Positions 15,001-20,894 of a stretch of DNA of 64,000 bases are shown piece after piece. The position numbers and the translations under genes were made by a program. Numbering within the stretch: the first letter of the stretch is position 1; each line of letters begins with the position of its first letter. Under the pieces are notes generated by a model. It searched no databases. It was not told the DNA's origin and saw only the letters and a program-made list of their open reading frames with translations. Origin of the DNA: Thiospirochaeta perfilievii. Its GTDB lineage: Bacteria; Spirochaetota; Spirochaetia; DSM-2461. Where the stretch lies: NCBI RefSeq assembly GCF_008329945.1, contig NZ_CP035807.1, forward strand, positions 2,294,001 to 2,358,000, written 5' to 3'.

Positions 15001-18000
15001 CTGTTGACCTTGATATAACTTTTAACTCAACAATAAACTCAGATGGAAACTTACAACTTAACGCAGGTATCGGTTATGTTGATTTTAATGGTGTAATTGG
15101 TGGAACTACGGCAGTTACAAACCTAACTATTAATAATGCTCAAAGAGTAGATCTTTCCGGTGTAGGGATAGGATTAGATGGAGTTTCAAGTAATTTATCA
15201 GTAACAACAACAAATACAGATGGTTTAATTTTATTAGAAGGAACTAATTATAGGATAGGTGGTTCAACAACTCTAAATGCTGGAAATGATACAAATGGAC
15301 TCTATATAAGTGTTCCATCCGCATTAAATTTTGTAACTGGGGCAACTTTTATTACAAACTCTTTGAACACTTTTATCTATGGTAATACAGCAAACCTTGT
15401 TAATTTAACAGGGACAAGTTTTACATTTAATAACCTCCATATATCCCTAGCTGATAAAACGGTTAATTTATCAGGAGACCTTTTAGCCCAGAATATTGTT
15501 ATGTATAACGGATCATTTAACTCTGTAGGAAATAACATTACTACAACCCAAGATTTAATTATTCTAGGTGATGGGTATAATATAGAAGATCCTGATACCT
15601 CTGTTCCTGACTTATTTGCCTATAACAATACAAATAGAGTTACACCAATAAACTCTGTTATTCTAAACTCATTTATTAGTGGTTTTGACCCAAATTATGT
15701 TCTCCCTGTATCTACTGGTTATACCTCTAAATTTACAAATCTTTCAGGTTCTACACTTGATATAGGTGGTAATTTTTATAATAACGGAGCAGATATGTTA
15801 TCTGGTTCTAACTGGAATCTAATTATTCCAGATAATAATATAGCTTCAGACTCTTTTGCAGAAGCTTACAATATGAGTGTTCAAAACAGTATCTCAAATA
15901 ATCCAGTAACAGCAGTTGAAAATAGTAGTATAACAACCTCAACAAACTGGTTTAATACTAGACCAACTTTTGACATCACTGTTACTGGCTTAGCAACTGT
16001 GTATGATGATGTAATTAGGGTTAGTCTAACAGGTGGTTTACTATTTGAAAATAGTCTAAATGAGATCTCAACAGCACTGGCCTCAGGGCTTATTGGTATA
16101 GATGATAATAGTATAACAGGGGCTGATTTAGCATCCTATTTCGACCAAGAGTGCACTATTTCAACAGATGGGAAAGGGGATATTGGAACTTTTTATCTAA
16201 GAGTGGAAAATGATCCAACTTATAGATGGAATACTGATGCAACTGGTTCATCAGCAGGGTTAGCAACTAGTACAGATAGGGGTAGGGATGGAATTCCTGC
16301 AGAGCATAGAACTACTGTTCCAAATATTGTAGTAGAGAAAGCATCATCATCATTTTTATATACTCTGCAGGATCAGTATAAAAACCGAATAGAACATAGA
16401 CCTTTAGGGTCAAAAATTACAGATGTTAAAGATGAGGCTGATCCAGTAATAGTGCAAATTGAGGCAAGTAAGCACAACTCTGGGACAACAGACCCATTTG
16501 ATGGCCATAACTATTTTGAAATAACATACTCAGAAAATGTAAGTTATAAAGTTAATAGCAGTGTTGAAACATCCTATGGGGCAAATACTAGGAGTTTAAA
16601 TACAATATTAAATACATCAGGGAATCAGTTAGGTAATATTACCCAATCAGGCTCAGATGTTAATGTTGAAGGTTTATTTTTATACCCAGGTATCTTTGAA
16701 CATGGTACATTTAGTGGGGATAAAAATACTCACACCCTATTTAGTTCCCAACAAAATAAGTTACGAATAGACGTTGTTGGTTATAAAGATGGAGCAACTT
16801 GGCCAGGATATCTTGGAAGTCTTACCAATAATATTGATAACTATACAAAAATTACAAACCCTGCCTATAACCAGTTTAGAAATAATTTTAATGGTGAATT
16901 AGCAGACTTAATATCAGAGCAGACTGATTCATCAATAATTAACCAACTGTCTAACTTCTATAAGAGTGTAACAGTTCCTGGGAATCAGGATATATTCGAT
17001 ATCCAGGGTAATATTCTAGAGTCCTCTGGTGTAAGTTATGATGCTTATTTTAAAACAATGAGTATAAGTGGTTCAGGTTGGGATGTTTACCCTCCATACT
17101 TCTCAAAACAGATGTTGGAAAATGGAGATAAAACAGATGTATATGAGATATATTTCCTAGATCAAAATATAGATGTTGGTAACAGAATAGTTGATAATAT
17201 TGCATTCCATGTTTTAGATGACTATGTAATGCTTCCATTCTGGGTCTCTTGGACAGGTTGGGCAAAGGGTGTTGGCATCTCAAATACTGGAATTAGACCA
17301 GATCCAATTGGAGGTATAAGGGATGACCTATTCCTAGGTAATGCCACAGCTTTTAAAATGGGGATATTAGGTAGTTCAAATTATATATCAACTCCAATTA
17401 CAGGAATGTTAACTTCAGTTGATACCTATATGTTAAGGTCCGACGAGGGAAGTGGTTTTGAAATAAATAGTGCTAATGATAACTACTTCTCTATACAGAT
17501 AGATGAGAGTCAAAACTGGCTACTTAATAACCAGATGCATATGGAGTATAACGCTTCAATTGGAAGAATAACAGATTTAGCAGGAAATATAATGCCTAAC
17601 TCTAATAATAAGCTAGATCCATTCCAGTGGATTCCACCTAAAATATTACTTAGTTTAAGTATTGTTGATGATAAAACGCTATATATACAGTATACAAAGG
17701 ATGTCTATTCAAACGACCCTTCAAATAGTGTAAGAACAGGAATTAATAAAGACTCATTCTCCCTAGTATCAACTGAGGGGAATAGTATTACTAATGTTAT
17801 TGCTCTTAAAGGGGACTCAACTGAGACTGCAGGGAAGAAAGAGTTCTTTTTAACTCTAGATCAGCCATTATCAGCAAATGACATGGTAAATGCTCGTCTT
17901 AGATCCAAAGAACTAGAAGTTTTTGACCTCTACGGAACAGATACAGGTATATATGACAGAAGATTAACAGATTTAGGTTTAGGTCTTGTTTCTCCAATAT

Positions 18001-18806
18001 ATGCCAATGACTCCCTACATAGGGATGATAGACTGGTTCTAGATCAAGGTAGTATAAGGAGTTTTGATGGAACAGGACGGCTTCTTCCTGAGGATGTTGT
18101 AATTGCTACAGAGGTAAAGGGTAGCTTAAACCAGGACTTCCCACTATCCTTATATTATGATCTGGATACAGATCTATCAGCGGGTTATGATTACGATACT
18201 ACAGATTCTGTTTACAATAAGAAGTTATGGTTACCAGATGTTCTTCAGGGTACCTATATCTTCTATAATGATTTAGATCTTAGAGAGTTAACTCCAAGCG
18301 GAACTGATGAAAACCTTAGTCTCTTTTCAATTGATAATAGTGATTATGAGCTAAATATTGGTTCAACATTACAGTTTATCTATAAATTGGAACTTCCTTC
18401 TGATGATCCGGTTGAAGATCCAAACCCATTTTCGCTCTACTGTGTATCCCTACCACCTGGAGGGTCCTATCTTTCAGACTTAATTCCCTGGGAAATATCT
18501 ATAGAGGGGCTTAAAACCCAACGAGGTGGAGTTACAATTGTTAATAATGTGATAAATCCATTAGATGGACAACATACAGAGATTTTTGTTGAACAGGAGA
18601 AACCTGGAATGTCTACAATATCTGTATTCTCAATTGATGGAACAGTTGTAGAAACCCTGCAGAAGGGGAGATTAGGAGTTGGCTCCTACCGATACCTATG
18701 GGATGGAACTAACAAATCTGGTAAGCCTGTAGCTAGGGGGATCTACTTTATTAAAGTTATAGCTCCTGGAATAAATGAATCTAGAAAGGTGATGATAGTA
18801 AAATAG
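1..18806 (+). CDS. Giant repetitive surface/adhesin-like protein (5'-truncated by window edge)
   Basis: The frame is open from base 3 to the TAG at 18804-18806, so the GTG at 108 is an internal codon and the true start lies left of the window. At least 6,267 residues are visible. The protein is very rich in Ser, Thr, Asn, Gly and Ile, with short strands of the type L-x-I-x-x-G-A-x-L-x-x-x-G-x-x-L, as in beta-helix or beta-solenoid adhesins. Roughly 1443-11720 carries eight W-G...NW...P modules. Positions 5553-11150 are three tandem 622-residue repeats. About 12600-15800 is a non-modular region resembling filamentous-haemagglutinin repeats. The last ~950 residues are less repetitive, and the final ~80 (from about 18555) resemble a FlgD-type Ig-like C-terminal domain (motifs SVFSIDG, WDGTNKSGKPVARGIYF). 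There is no internal stop and no visible C-terminal beta-barrel. An extracellular or surface role is inferred. The secretion route and ligand are unknown. Confidence 0.85.
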   Translation, partial: NDPLFGASHTDVKSLTIESGATVYTAGFNLTVTGEVSGEGYIDSTGGGLSFSNITSLGGFSISGGSVNFTGIEEFEDFDISGATCNASGTSLTINGTISGSGTISSSNTDVSINEIASLGTLDINSGTLDIISDSTLTNLELDNITFTPTLNITTTNTTLTTNSVLNIGSGKEFYVTNQLDDWFDSIINLDGGNLYVDNTNGNFAEINLTNNSTLYVLGSSVVGFGSLTTSNNCTIDIGSGSINVPAGLTGSPHINSSGGSFEINQSINATITGSFSSISLQAGGTITYAGDIEFLGNAIFTNVDSNGYKTFFNGTGELTGSLSAVFDDIEIGSSGNLTLGSAISISGDWINNGVFINNNNDVTFEGSAKASAIYGDNSFKGFLCATDSKKLIFEAGKTQTIAVLDLSASDNDNAITLSSTIPGTKWNLINTESHTTQRLLVIDSDATGSAATIDACTLVGASYDGGNNTNWNGFTTQNTWLGGAIGNETNWNEPSNWSEGVVPPGGSDVFNVNDRALIPTGKPYYPVLTGQTKVAFLIVSAGAEIDLAGNNLQVYANFRNQGTIRINGSASITDYALTPISDIGSGTVEFYGSATDTSGWGQDFYNLVISSSGAVTLNSASTVYGTMDISSGSLDIGANTLTLKGDISNSGSGISTTGVVNIDGNVYSTGDFSFNNLNITAGNRLTLAGNLEISGDLDNLGDLVTSNNKVTFNGTNTITGNSITFGDIENIGSLTLNQDIQVGGNWIFTTGFSSGIYDVEFVDGIGSSTIYGDNTFSSFTCNSPGKSLLFESNKTQTIGKITLLGIESNLITLNSTSLDKYIINNTNNTNNSIDSISVSNSTLTGDDINAGYHSVDAGGNEVITSPKWIFPREVYVWSGYIDTDWTNLTNWELSSGDLVTTLPSSTDWVSIPTGLSNYPVITDENITLKNINVSSGASLEIAGTSTCTLVSLNNDGTIIISGSDVNPINIVDTNSGTFEYTGTVSVKDFGTTDYYNIKFSGVGTKTLVNDLNINGSLVLSEGILDCSSNNINLSGNWTQLSGSTLTPGANTVTFEDSSNFTGITSFDNLVIDTGAVLNILSDIEVNNITISGILNGGSSTIKVNGDWVNSGTFNRETGTVEFLAGVGASTISGENTFNTLKCISPSKTINFPQGVTQTFYDLILDGGAIGTRITLTSGADWTFKNLKGVDAQVSFVSVEFGQIDESGENIGASDSLFDANTDTLTTKIWKSISPTIITWNGSSSSVWNLASNWTPAQIPTVIDSVIIPDSGTTTNDPILTTDIEVNNLTIETGGIFDTSDNNVTINGLIDIQGTGILKRSGLASQSISKTDNDSGTVEYVTTTTTSIQNYSGTDYYNLTISSGANSLISDLSISGSLNLSGGTLDTSTYSVIFSGGDAGSITGAINFYDLIINKNLTANTITIDTGIIVSNDLSISQGTLNLNGTDNSVSGDINLTGGILLGGSGTLALSGSFNSSGGTFTAETSTILLDGVSSSIIYGSNSFYNFSCSTSNKEIKFKSGTTQTITNAFNISGGNDPNRIDLVSTLSGSQWNLSAATSTVSNVNVQDSNIVGGDDITATLDSADLGNNTVSGYPKWIFTSIYTWDGSEGDGDWNNAANWDINSVPSGVLDVVIIPSVATNPKLPIGGVSIYSLVIETGGILDLNGQDLTLSSLDLQAGGTIKLQGIEDIIGTSIPDTQGTIIYYGVPGTGNYPNLSLGDSYYNLTFEDVGGNDDVWTIAANLNIALGGTLTLNGGVLDLDDKNLTINTAGNYSYSVGTLRLAGSQGTVFGLVANPGSDYIPGLVEYTGTTSAFAAGYLYNDLSLLAGSVITLGNNISISGDMLISGTLIDNGQTISVSGNWTNTAGTLTATGVVDFTGANGSTSVIAGNTTFDVLSSSIDNKIIQFTAGTTQSVNQLDMTPTTTDGTAYIHLYSTGLATWNISNTGAGDDNMDYVKVQYSVNTGADNLNAGTHSLNEGNNEVSGAAGIWLFPVSLTWDGSSNNGTWYDITNWTPESIPTGASTATIADVSATYLQPVLVSAVEIDTLNISTDATLDVAGNNLTINTAFNNDGTLYRTGGETVSLTDIDSGTVSYTGAGLVNIQDYDAGAGADYFNLIVVEGNKSLTANLFVAGTLDLTNSDSVLLTGVNNLTVTGAVSGFGVISSTAGTTDLGSGTIRATGTHGVLTTAGVLTIKTESITATTDNLIITSLEGTATTTFIGEAKDATTSGGSLQIDAKTAAGTPIVYGKINALNLGVDVTSGANNLDIDTGSGSGVVTSTAGDFTLAGGTTNIQGDWGLVTINGGTGAVGANSLTTTGNITGTGTLTATSGTITVGSDWDIANFTTGTSRVVFTNVTANITSGSATTFYDLEVGVGSTLTPAGGETITVSRDLLGLGTLSPVAETVVVNRNWDITGFTKGTSTVQFNNGFDSVINKAVTFNDLELVAGNLELLATVDIGAANVTLTSGTLTDNGQTISVSGNWTNTAGTLTATGVVDFTGANGSTSVIAGNTTFDVLSSSIDNKIIQFTAGTTQSVNQLDMTPTTTDGTAYIHLYSTGLATWNISNTGAGDDNMDYVKVQYSVNTGADNLNAGTHSLNEGNNEVSGAAGIWLFPVSLTWDGSSNNGTWYDITNWTPESIPTGASTATIADVSATYLQPVLVSAVEIDTLNISTDATLDVAGNNLTINTAFNNDGTLYRTGGETVSLTDIDSGTVSYTGAGLVNIQDYDAGAGADYFNLIVVEGNKSLTANLFVAGTLDLTNSDSVLLTGVNNLTVTGAVSGFGVISSTAGTTDLGSGTIRATGTHGVLTTAGVLTIKTESITATTDNLIITSLEGTATTTFIGEAKDATTSGGSLQIDAKTAAGTPIVYGKINALNLGVDVTSGANNLDIDTGSGSGVVTSTAGDFTLAGGTTNIQGDWGLVTINGGTGAVGANSLTTTGNITGTGTLTATSGTITVGSDWDIANFTTGTSRVVFTNVTANITSGSATTFYDLEVGVGSTLTPAGGETITVSRDLLGLGTLSPVAETVVVNRNWDITGFTQGTSTVQFNNGFDSVINKAVTFNDLELVAGNLELLATVDIGAANVTLTSGTLTDNGQTISVSGNWTNTAGTLTATGVVDITGADGSTSVISGNTTFDVLSSSVDNKIIQFTAGTTQSVNQLDMTPTTTDGTAYIHLYSTGLATWNISNTGAGDDNMDYVKVQYSVNTGADNLNAGTHSLNEGNNEVSGAAGIWLFPVSLTWDGSSNNGTWYDITNWTPESIPTGASTTTIADVSATYLQPVLVSAVEIDTLNISTDATLDVAGNNLTINTAFNNDGTLYRTGGETVNLTDIDSGTVSYTGAGLVNIQDYDAGAGADYFNLIVVEGNKSLTASLFVAGTFDLTNSDSVLLTGGNNLTVTGAASGLGVISSTAGTTNLGSGTIRATGTHGVLTTAGVLTIKTESITATTDNLIITSLQGTAATTFIGEAKDATTSGGSLQIDAKTAAGTPIVYGKINALNLGVDVTSGANNLDIDTGSGAGVVTSTAGDFTLAAGTTNIQGDWGLVTINGGTGAVGANSLTTTGNITGAGTLSGTTGTITAGADWDIANFTTGTSRVVFTSVAANITSGSATTFYDLEVGAGSTLTPAVGETITVSRDLLGLGTLSPVAETVVVNRNWDITGFTQGTSTVQFNNGFDSVINKAVTFNDLELVAGNLELLATVNIGAANVTLTSGTLTDNGQTISVSGNWTNTAGTLTATGVTEFIDNGVISRIFGDTTFYEFKCNTPGKTLQFEAGSLQGANIFNINGDNSSLPASFVSLESSLVGTVWNIKNNPGVDSLTYLAVQDSNVDDTGDSLDAGATSYNKGNNDIIGVSYWFFRPSVITWTGAGPDIGGGFRDWENASNWFPESVPTLNNNVNIPNVSNKPKLTEAAYTKELSIDVNAELYIDGKQLYIDPDDLNGLDDLTDLVNGGTIYRLGTAGETVTKTDSTSGTVVYQGVGVGDIEEYPGLNDYYNLTVLNGNKSLSASTIVTNDLDISSSLICNDFNLEIGGNLTGLGTLTSTDNVITLTGNWSITNYSPSATKTEGSVILVGPAALVNPSLPVTFNTLTVSGSGTKTITQDITVENSITGAGVFDGTDQIITLNGGWSLQDFIHGTSTVRFQTTQTITPTTDSDFYNLEINNASILTLQKDITVYNDIWIDNRLEIGSYNFNLYGYNQGSGDVTGTTGNVNIHRTNLGALVSPFNFTTLSLDMFIINDITVDDDFVLETSGNITFNGSINGKSLDVLSTGVGHTVTMLGTIGDTTPIGTAGTAAPLNITSENIVLTENITVAGSLLENIFTGNIDFQGLTLTSASDLKFTGGSINTSSSAVNIITTGTTKNITIDNPITQNTALNIDSSGFILLNETVAGNGNSIDFTAVDNIGIVKSITSSAVMNYTSTTGDINISDVALISSSDEITLDAKDIRVGGIKSTNVSPTAVSITTTGSLIDNGDSLLDLQTPNGGTNLNLTTGTTLPIETLIKEIQFNVTGTGDFELNQTGGDLTINGSSVNSGVTNINLTGDLYIDFLNVGVNTLNIDVDGSILESPTPDAGVDITSGNINFVTSNNISFSEPLEIAAPLMDINNTGTGGISINNIPTADVVITKLDSVGGDINYNQSINDLTINGTITTTGNIVIDSNGSILDGTIPETAIISGTDLTILSQTGSVGLTGSGDIDVDITKLVEANSSLGGVYITEVGDKNLEVTYINSTNGNIELLNEAATSGDITIDSGINKGIVSDLIDDVINISSNNGDILSLGVTSATNLDIAGYKINLVSAGVIGSESNQIDIDSGNELNVTTNSEVWINDRFGVLNVNSISAPTGDVRLTAVDGLFRFPGGSVLSDSLQLITTNGDIGTSTTPLSIDTNNIEINSGGSVYLLDSDDLVLGLTPGKFGSFNISGASLNGTLEITTDGNLSLNEDIINNGDSFITFNSGAGIIYLSANITSNNLTISDLKDIVFESPVELTGVGSTIGTLYAGTVDLDITFNSTINSDGNLQLNAGIGYVDFNGVIGGTTAVTNLTINNAQRVDLSGVGIGLDGVSSNLSVTTTNTDGLILLEGTNYRIGGSTTLNAGNDTNGLYISVPSALNFVTGATFITNSLNTFIYGNTANLVNLTGTSFTFNNLHISLADKTVNLSGDLLAQNIVMYNGSFNSVGNNITTTQDLIILGDGYNIEDPDTSVPDLFAYNNTNRVTPINSVILNSFISGFDPNYVLPVSTGYTSKFTNLSGSTLDIGGNFYNNGADMLSGSNWNLIIPDNNIASDSFAEAYNMSVQNSISNNPVTAVENSSITTSTNWFNTRPTFDITVTGLATVYDDVIRVSLTGGLLFENSLNEISTALASGLIGIDDNSITGADLASYFDQECTISTDGKGDIGTFYLRVENDPTYRWNTDATGSSAGLATSTDRGRDGIPAEHRTTVPNIVVEKASSSFLYTLQDQYKNRIEHRPLGSKITDVKDEADPVIVQIEASKHNSGTTDPFDGHNYFEITYSENVSYKVNSSVETSYGANTRSLNTILNTSGNQLGNITQSGSDVNVEGLFLYPGIFEHGTFSGDKNTHTLFSSQQNKLRIDVVGYKDGATWPGYLGSLTNNIDNYTKITNPAYNQFRNNFNGELADLISEQTDSSIINQLSNFYKSVTVPGNQDIFDIQGNILESSGVSYDAYFKTMSISGSGWDVYPPYFSKQMLENGDKTDVYEIYFLDQNIDVGNRIVDNIAFHVLDDYVMLPFWVSWTGWAKGVGISNTGIRPDPIGGIRDDLFLGNATAFKMGILGSSNYISTPITGMLTSVDTYMLRSDEGSGFEINSANDNYFSIQIDESQNWLLNNQMHMEYNASIGRITDLAGNIMPNSNNKLDPFQWIPPKILLSLSIVDDKTLYIQYTKDVYSNDPSNSVRTGINKDSFSLVSTEGNSITNVIALKGDSTETAGKKEFFLTLDQPLSANDMVNARLRSKELEVFDLYGTDTGIYDRRLTDLGLGLVSPIYANDSLHRDDRLVLDQGSIRSFDGTGRLLPEDVVIATEVKGSLNQDFPLSLYYDLDTDLSAGYDYDTTDSVYNKKLWLPDVLQGTYIFYNDLDLRELTPSGTDENLSLFSIDNSDYELNIGSTLQFIYKLELPSDDPVEDPNPFSLYCVSLPPGGSYLSDLIPWEISIEGLKTQRGGVTIVNNVINPLDGQHTEIFVEQEKPGMSTISVFSIDGTVVETLQKGRLGVGSYRYLWDGTNKSGKPVARGIYFIKVIAPGINESRKVMIVK
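5553..7418 (+). repeat. Tandem 1,866-bp repeat, copy 1
   Basis: This is an in-frame unit of 622 codons beginning at the GATAACGGTCAAACC motif. By eye copy 2 differs at only about four bases: one near 5558, one near 7234, and an AAA to CAG codon change near 7260. That implies a very recent duplication or gene conversion. Confidence 0.95.
7419..9284 (+). repeat. Tandem 1,866-bp repeat, copy 2
   Basis: Exactly 1,866 bp after copy 1 and nearly identical to it over its whole length. Repeats this long and this similar are prone to collapse or expansion in assembly and to unequal recombination in the cell. Confidence 0.95.
9285..11150 (+). repeat. Tandem 1,866-bp repeat, copy 3 (diverged)
   Basis: Same length and frame as copies 1 and 2, but with many scattered substitutions, for example near 9345-9440, 10140-10260 and 10550-10760, several of them changing residues. 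Other stretches remain identical to copies 1 and 2, giving a mosaic look. Confidence 0.95.
11151..11222 (+). repeat. Partial fourth copy of the 1,866-bp repeat
   Basis: About 72 bp match the start of the unit before the sequence departs at 11223. The fragment combines bases typical of copy 1 (GATAACGG; GCCACAGG) with bases typical of copy 3 (AATACAGC), consistent with recombination among copies. Confidence 0.85.
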
Positions 18807-19631
18807 ATGGATATATCCGTAATAATTCCCACTTACAATAGGGCACAGATGTTAAAAAAAGCTTTAGAATCAGTTCTGAATCAGGCATATAAAGCAAAAG
18901 AGATAATAGTAGTTGATGATGGATCAACTGATAATACAGCTGAAATCTTTCCAATAGATGGTGTTTTATATAAATATATAGAACACTCTGGTTTTCCAGG
19001 AAGGGTTAGAAATATAGGAGTAGAGCTCTCTAAGTACGATTACATTGCATTTTTAGACTCGGATGATATATGGGATAAGGATAAACTTTCCAAGCAGGTC
19101 GAATACTTTAAAAACAACCCTAATTGCAGAATTCTCCACACAAAAGAGAAGTGGTTAATGAACAATAAAGTTGTTTCCCAAAAAAAAAGGAAACACAAAC
19201 GTAGTGGTAATATTTTTAAAGAGTCCCTTCAAGGCTGTATTATGGGTCCATCTACTATATTAATGGAGAAGAGTCTCTTTTATGAATACGGTTGTTTCCC
19301 TGAGGATATTGAAGTTGGGGAAGACTACTACCTTTGGCTAAAAATATGTAACTGTGTTGAAATTGACTACTTAGATATGGAGTTAATAAGTAAAATTGCT
19401 GGGCATGGTGATCAACTCTCATTTAAATATGGTTATATAGAGCCATTTAAGGTGGATGTTTTAGAGAGATTAATAAAAGAGGAGTGTTTTACTCCAGATA
19501 ATAGAGCCTTAGCTATGGAAGCACTAATTTTAAAGTATGATATTATAAAAAATGGCTGCACTAAAAGGAGAAATAAAAGTGCAGCCGATATGTATAACAA
19601 TAGAAAGATAAAATTCTTAGAGTCTATCTAA
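18807..19631 (+). CDS. Family 2 glycosyltransferase
   Basis: This 274-residue GT-A fold glycosyltransferase would transfer a sugar from a nucleotide-sugar donor at the cytoplasmic side. The N-terminus VSVIIPTYN-like strand is present as SVIIPTYNR, followed by VDDGSTDN (residues 36-43), the metal-binding DSDD (84-87) and a later GEDYYLW acidic motif. No membrane segment is evident. The ATG directly follows the TAG of the giant gene with no gap, so the two are probably cotranscribed and translationally coupled; the AAAGGTGAT inside the upstream gene is the only SD-like stretch. Glycosylation of the Ser/Thr/Asn-rich neighbour is a plausible inference from position only. Its 3' end overlaps convergent nagA by 15 bp. 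Confidence 0.9.
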   Translation: MDISVIIPTYNRAQMLKKALESVLNQAYKAKEIIVVDDGSTDNTAEIFPIDGVLYKYIEHSGFPGRVRNIGVELSKYDYIAFLDSDDIWDKDKLSKQVEYFKNNPNCRILHTKEKWLMNNKVVSQKKRKHKRSGNIFKESLQGCIMGPSTILMEKSLFYEYGCFPEDIEVGEDYYLWLKICNCVEIDYLDMELISKIAGHGDQLSFKYGYIEPFKVDVLERLIKEECFTPDNRALAMEALILKYDIIKNGCTKRRNKSAADMYNNRKIKFLESI

Positions 19632-20789
19632 GAGAATATCCCCAGCAACTATCGTCATTTTTACATTAAAGTCATCATCTAAAACTGTAATATCCGCTAA
19701 CATTCCTGGAATTAAAGCTCCAGTTTTGTCCATTCGTAATACAGTTGCAGGGTTAGATGAAGCCATTCTAAGGGATTGTTCTAAATTGATCCCCCACTTA
19801 GAAAGGTTTTTTATTCCGCCAATCATTGTAGATGATGAACCTGCAATTACATCATCATCTTTATGTCTGAAAATATCCTCATCTGTAAGGTATACTTCTC
19901 TTTTATTAGCAAGTAGGCAACCACACTTCTGCTTTGTAGGTTTTAAAGCATCAGTAATTAAAACAACCTTATCCATAGGTTTCTCTTTTAAGAGAAGTTT
20001 AACTAGGGATGGGTGTACATGGATTCCATCTGCAATAAGTTCACACGAAATCTCAGGGTGTATCATAATAGCCCCAACACAACCTGGGTCTCTATGGTGA
20101 AGTTTTCTCATGGCATTAAAGAAGTGAGTTGAGTGTAAAATACCTGTTTGCATCCCCTCCACCATCTGCTCATAAGTTGCACTTGTATGCCCTGCAGATA
20201 GAACAATTCCATGTTTCGTACAGTATAGTGCAAGTTGCCTCATATTTTTTAACTCTGGGGCAACAGTCATAATTGATATATTACCACCAGTCTCTTCAAC
20301 AAAAGTCTTCATTAATTCAAGATCAACATCTTTAATACACTCTTCTTTTTGAGCCCCTCTCTTCTCTTTAGAAATAAATGGTCCCTCTAGGTGTATTCCC
20401 CTTATTTTAGCACCCTTCTCCTTGCCTATTGCATCTCTACAAGCGTGAAGGCTACTTAAAAAATCTTCATCAGGTTGGGGGTAAACTGTAGGGCAAAAAC
20501 TAGTCACCCCATACTCAATTAAAGCTTCACTCATACCAAGGATTGACTCAACCGTTCCATCCTCTGTCCCAAAACCGTGAAGTCCGTGTATATGTGTATC
20601 AATAAAACCAGCAGTTAACATTGCACCATTAAGGTCAATAACCTTGGTTCCCTCTTCTAATACTATTTTATTTAATCTCTCAGTTCCTACTACATCAAAG
20701 ATCTGATCATCTTTTATAATAACAGCACCGTTATCTAAATATGTATATCCAGTAAATATTCTGGCATTTTTTAAACATGTATAGCCCAT
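19617..20789 (-). CDS. nagA: N-acetylglucosamine-6-phosphate deacetylase
   Basis: This 390-residue cytoplasmic amidohydrolase removes acetate from GlcNAc-6-P, feeding amino-sugar catabolism and cell-wall recycling. Visible family motifs are the metal-site FIDTHIHG, the HLEGPF loop carrying the metal-ligand Glu, AGHTSA, HFFNAM and ITDAL with the catalytic Asp, and a closing GMLADITVLD typical of amidohydrolases. Length and N-terminal beta-sandwich strand fit the family. The start has a good SD (AGAGAGG) and a strong promoter upstream. No nagB or NAG transporter is adjacent; the gene stands alone between convergent and divergent neighbours. Confidence 0.95.
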   Translation of the reverse strand: MGYTCLKNARIFTGYTYLDNGAVIIKDDQIFDVVGTERLNKIVLEEGTKVIDLNGAMLTAGFIDTHIHGLHGFGTEDGTVESILGMSEALIEYGVTSFCPTVYPQPDEDFLSSLHACRDAIGKEKGAKIRGIHLEGPFISKEKRGAQKEECIKDVDLELMKTFVEETGGNISIMTVAPELKNMRQLALYCTKHGIVLSAGHTSATYEQMVEGMQTGILHSTHFFNAMRKLHHRDPGCVGAIMIHPEISCELIADGIHVHPSLVKLLLKEKPMDKVVLITDALKPTKQKCGCLLANKREVYLTDEDIFRHKDDDVIAGSSSTMIGGIKNLSKWGINLEQSLRMASSNPATVLRMDKTGALIPGMLADITVLDDDFNVKMTIVAGDILLDRL

Positions 20790-20809
20790 TTGAAGCCTCT
20801 CTTATGGTA

Positions 20810-20838
20810 ATCTTATTTCGATGTTGTAAAATTGTCAA
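20810..20838 (-). promoter_or_regulatory. Sigma-70-type promoter for nagA
   Basis: On the minus strand TTGACA (20833-20838) is followed after exactly 17 bp by TAAGAT (20810-20815), about 20 bp before the nagA ATG. Confidence 0.7.
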
Positions 20839-20894
20839 GTTAATATGGTTTACCAAACAAACATTTTGTGAAGAATTTTAATAAGAGGTGATTT

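Noticed and set aside
20839-20894. TGGTTTACCA near 20850 as a regulator operator for nagA/pepD
   Set aside because: The palindrome is only 4-bp arms, and nothing else supports it.
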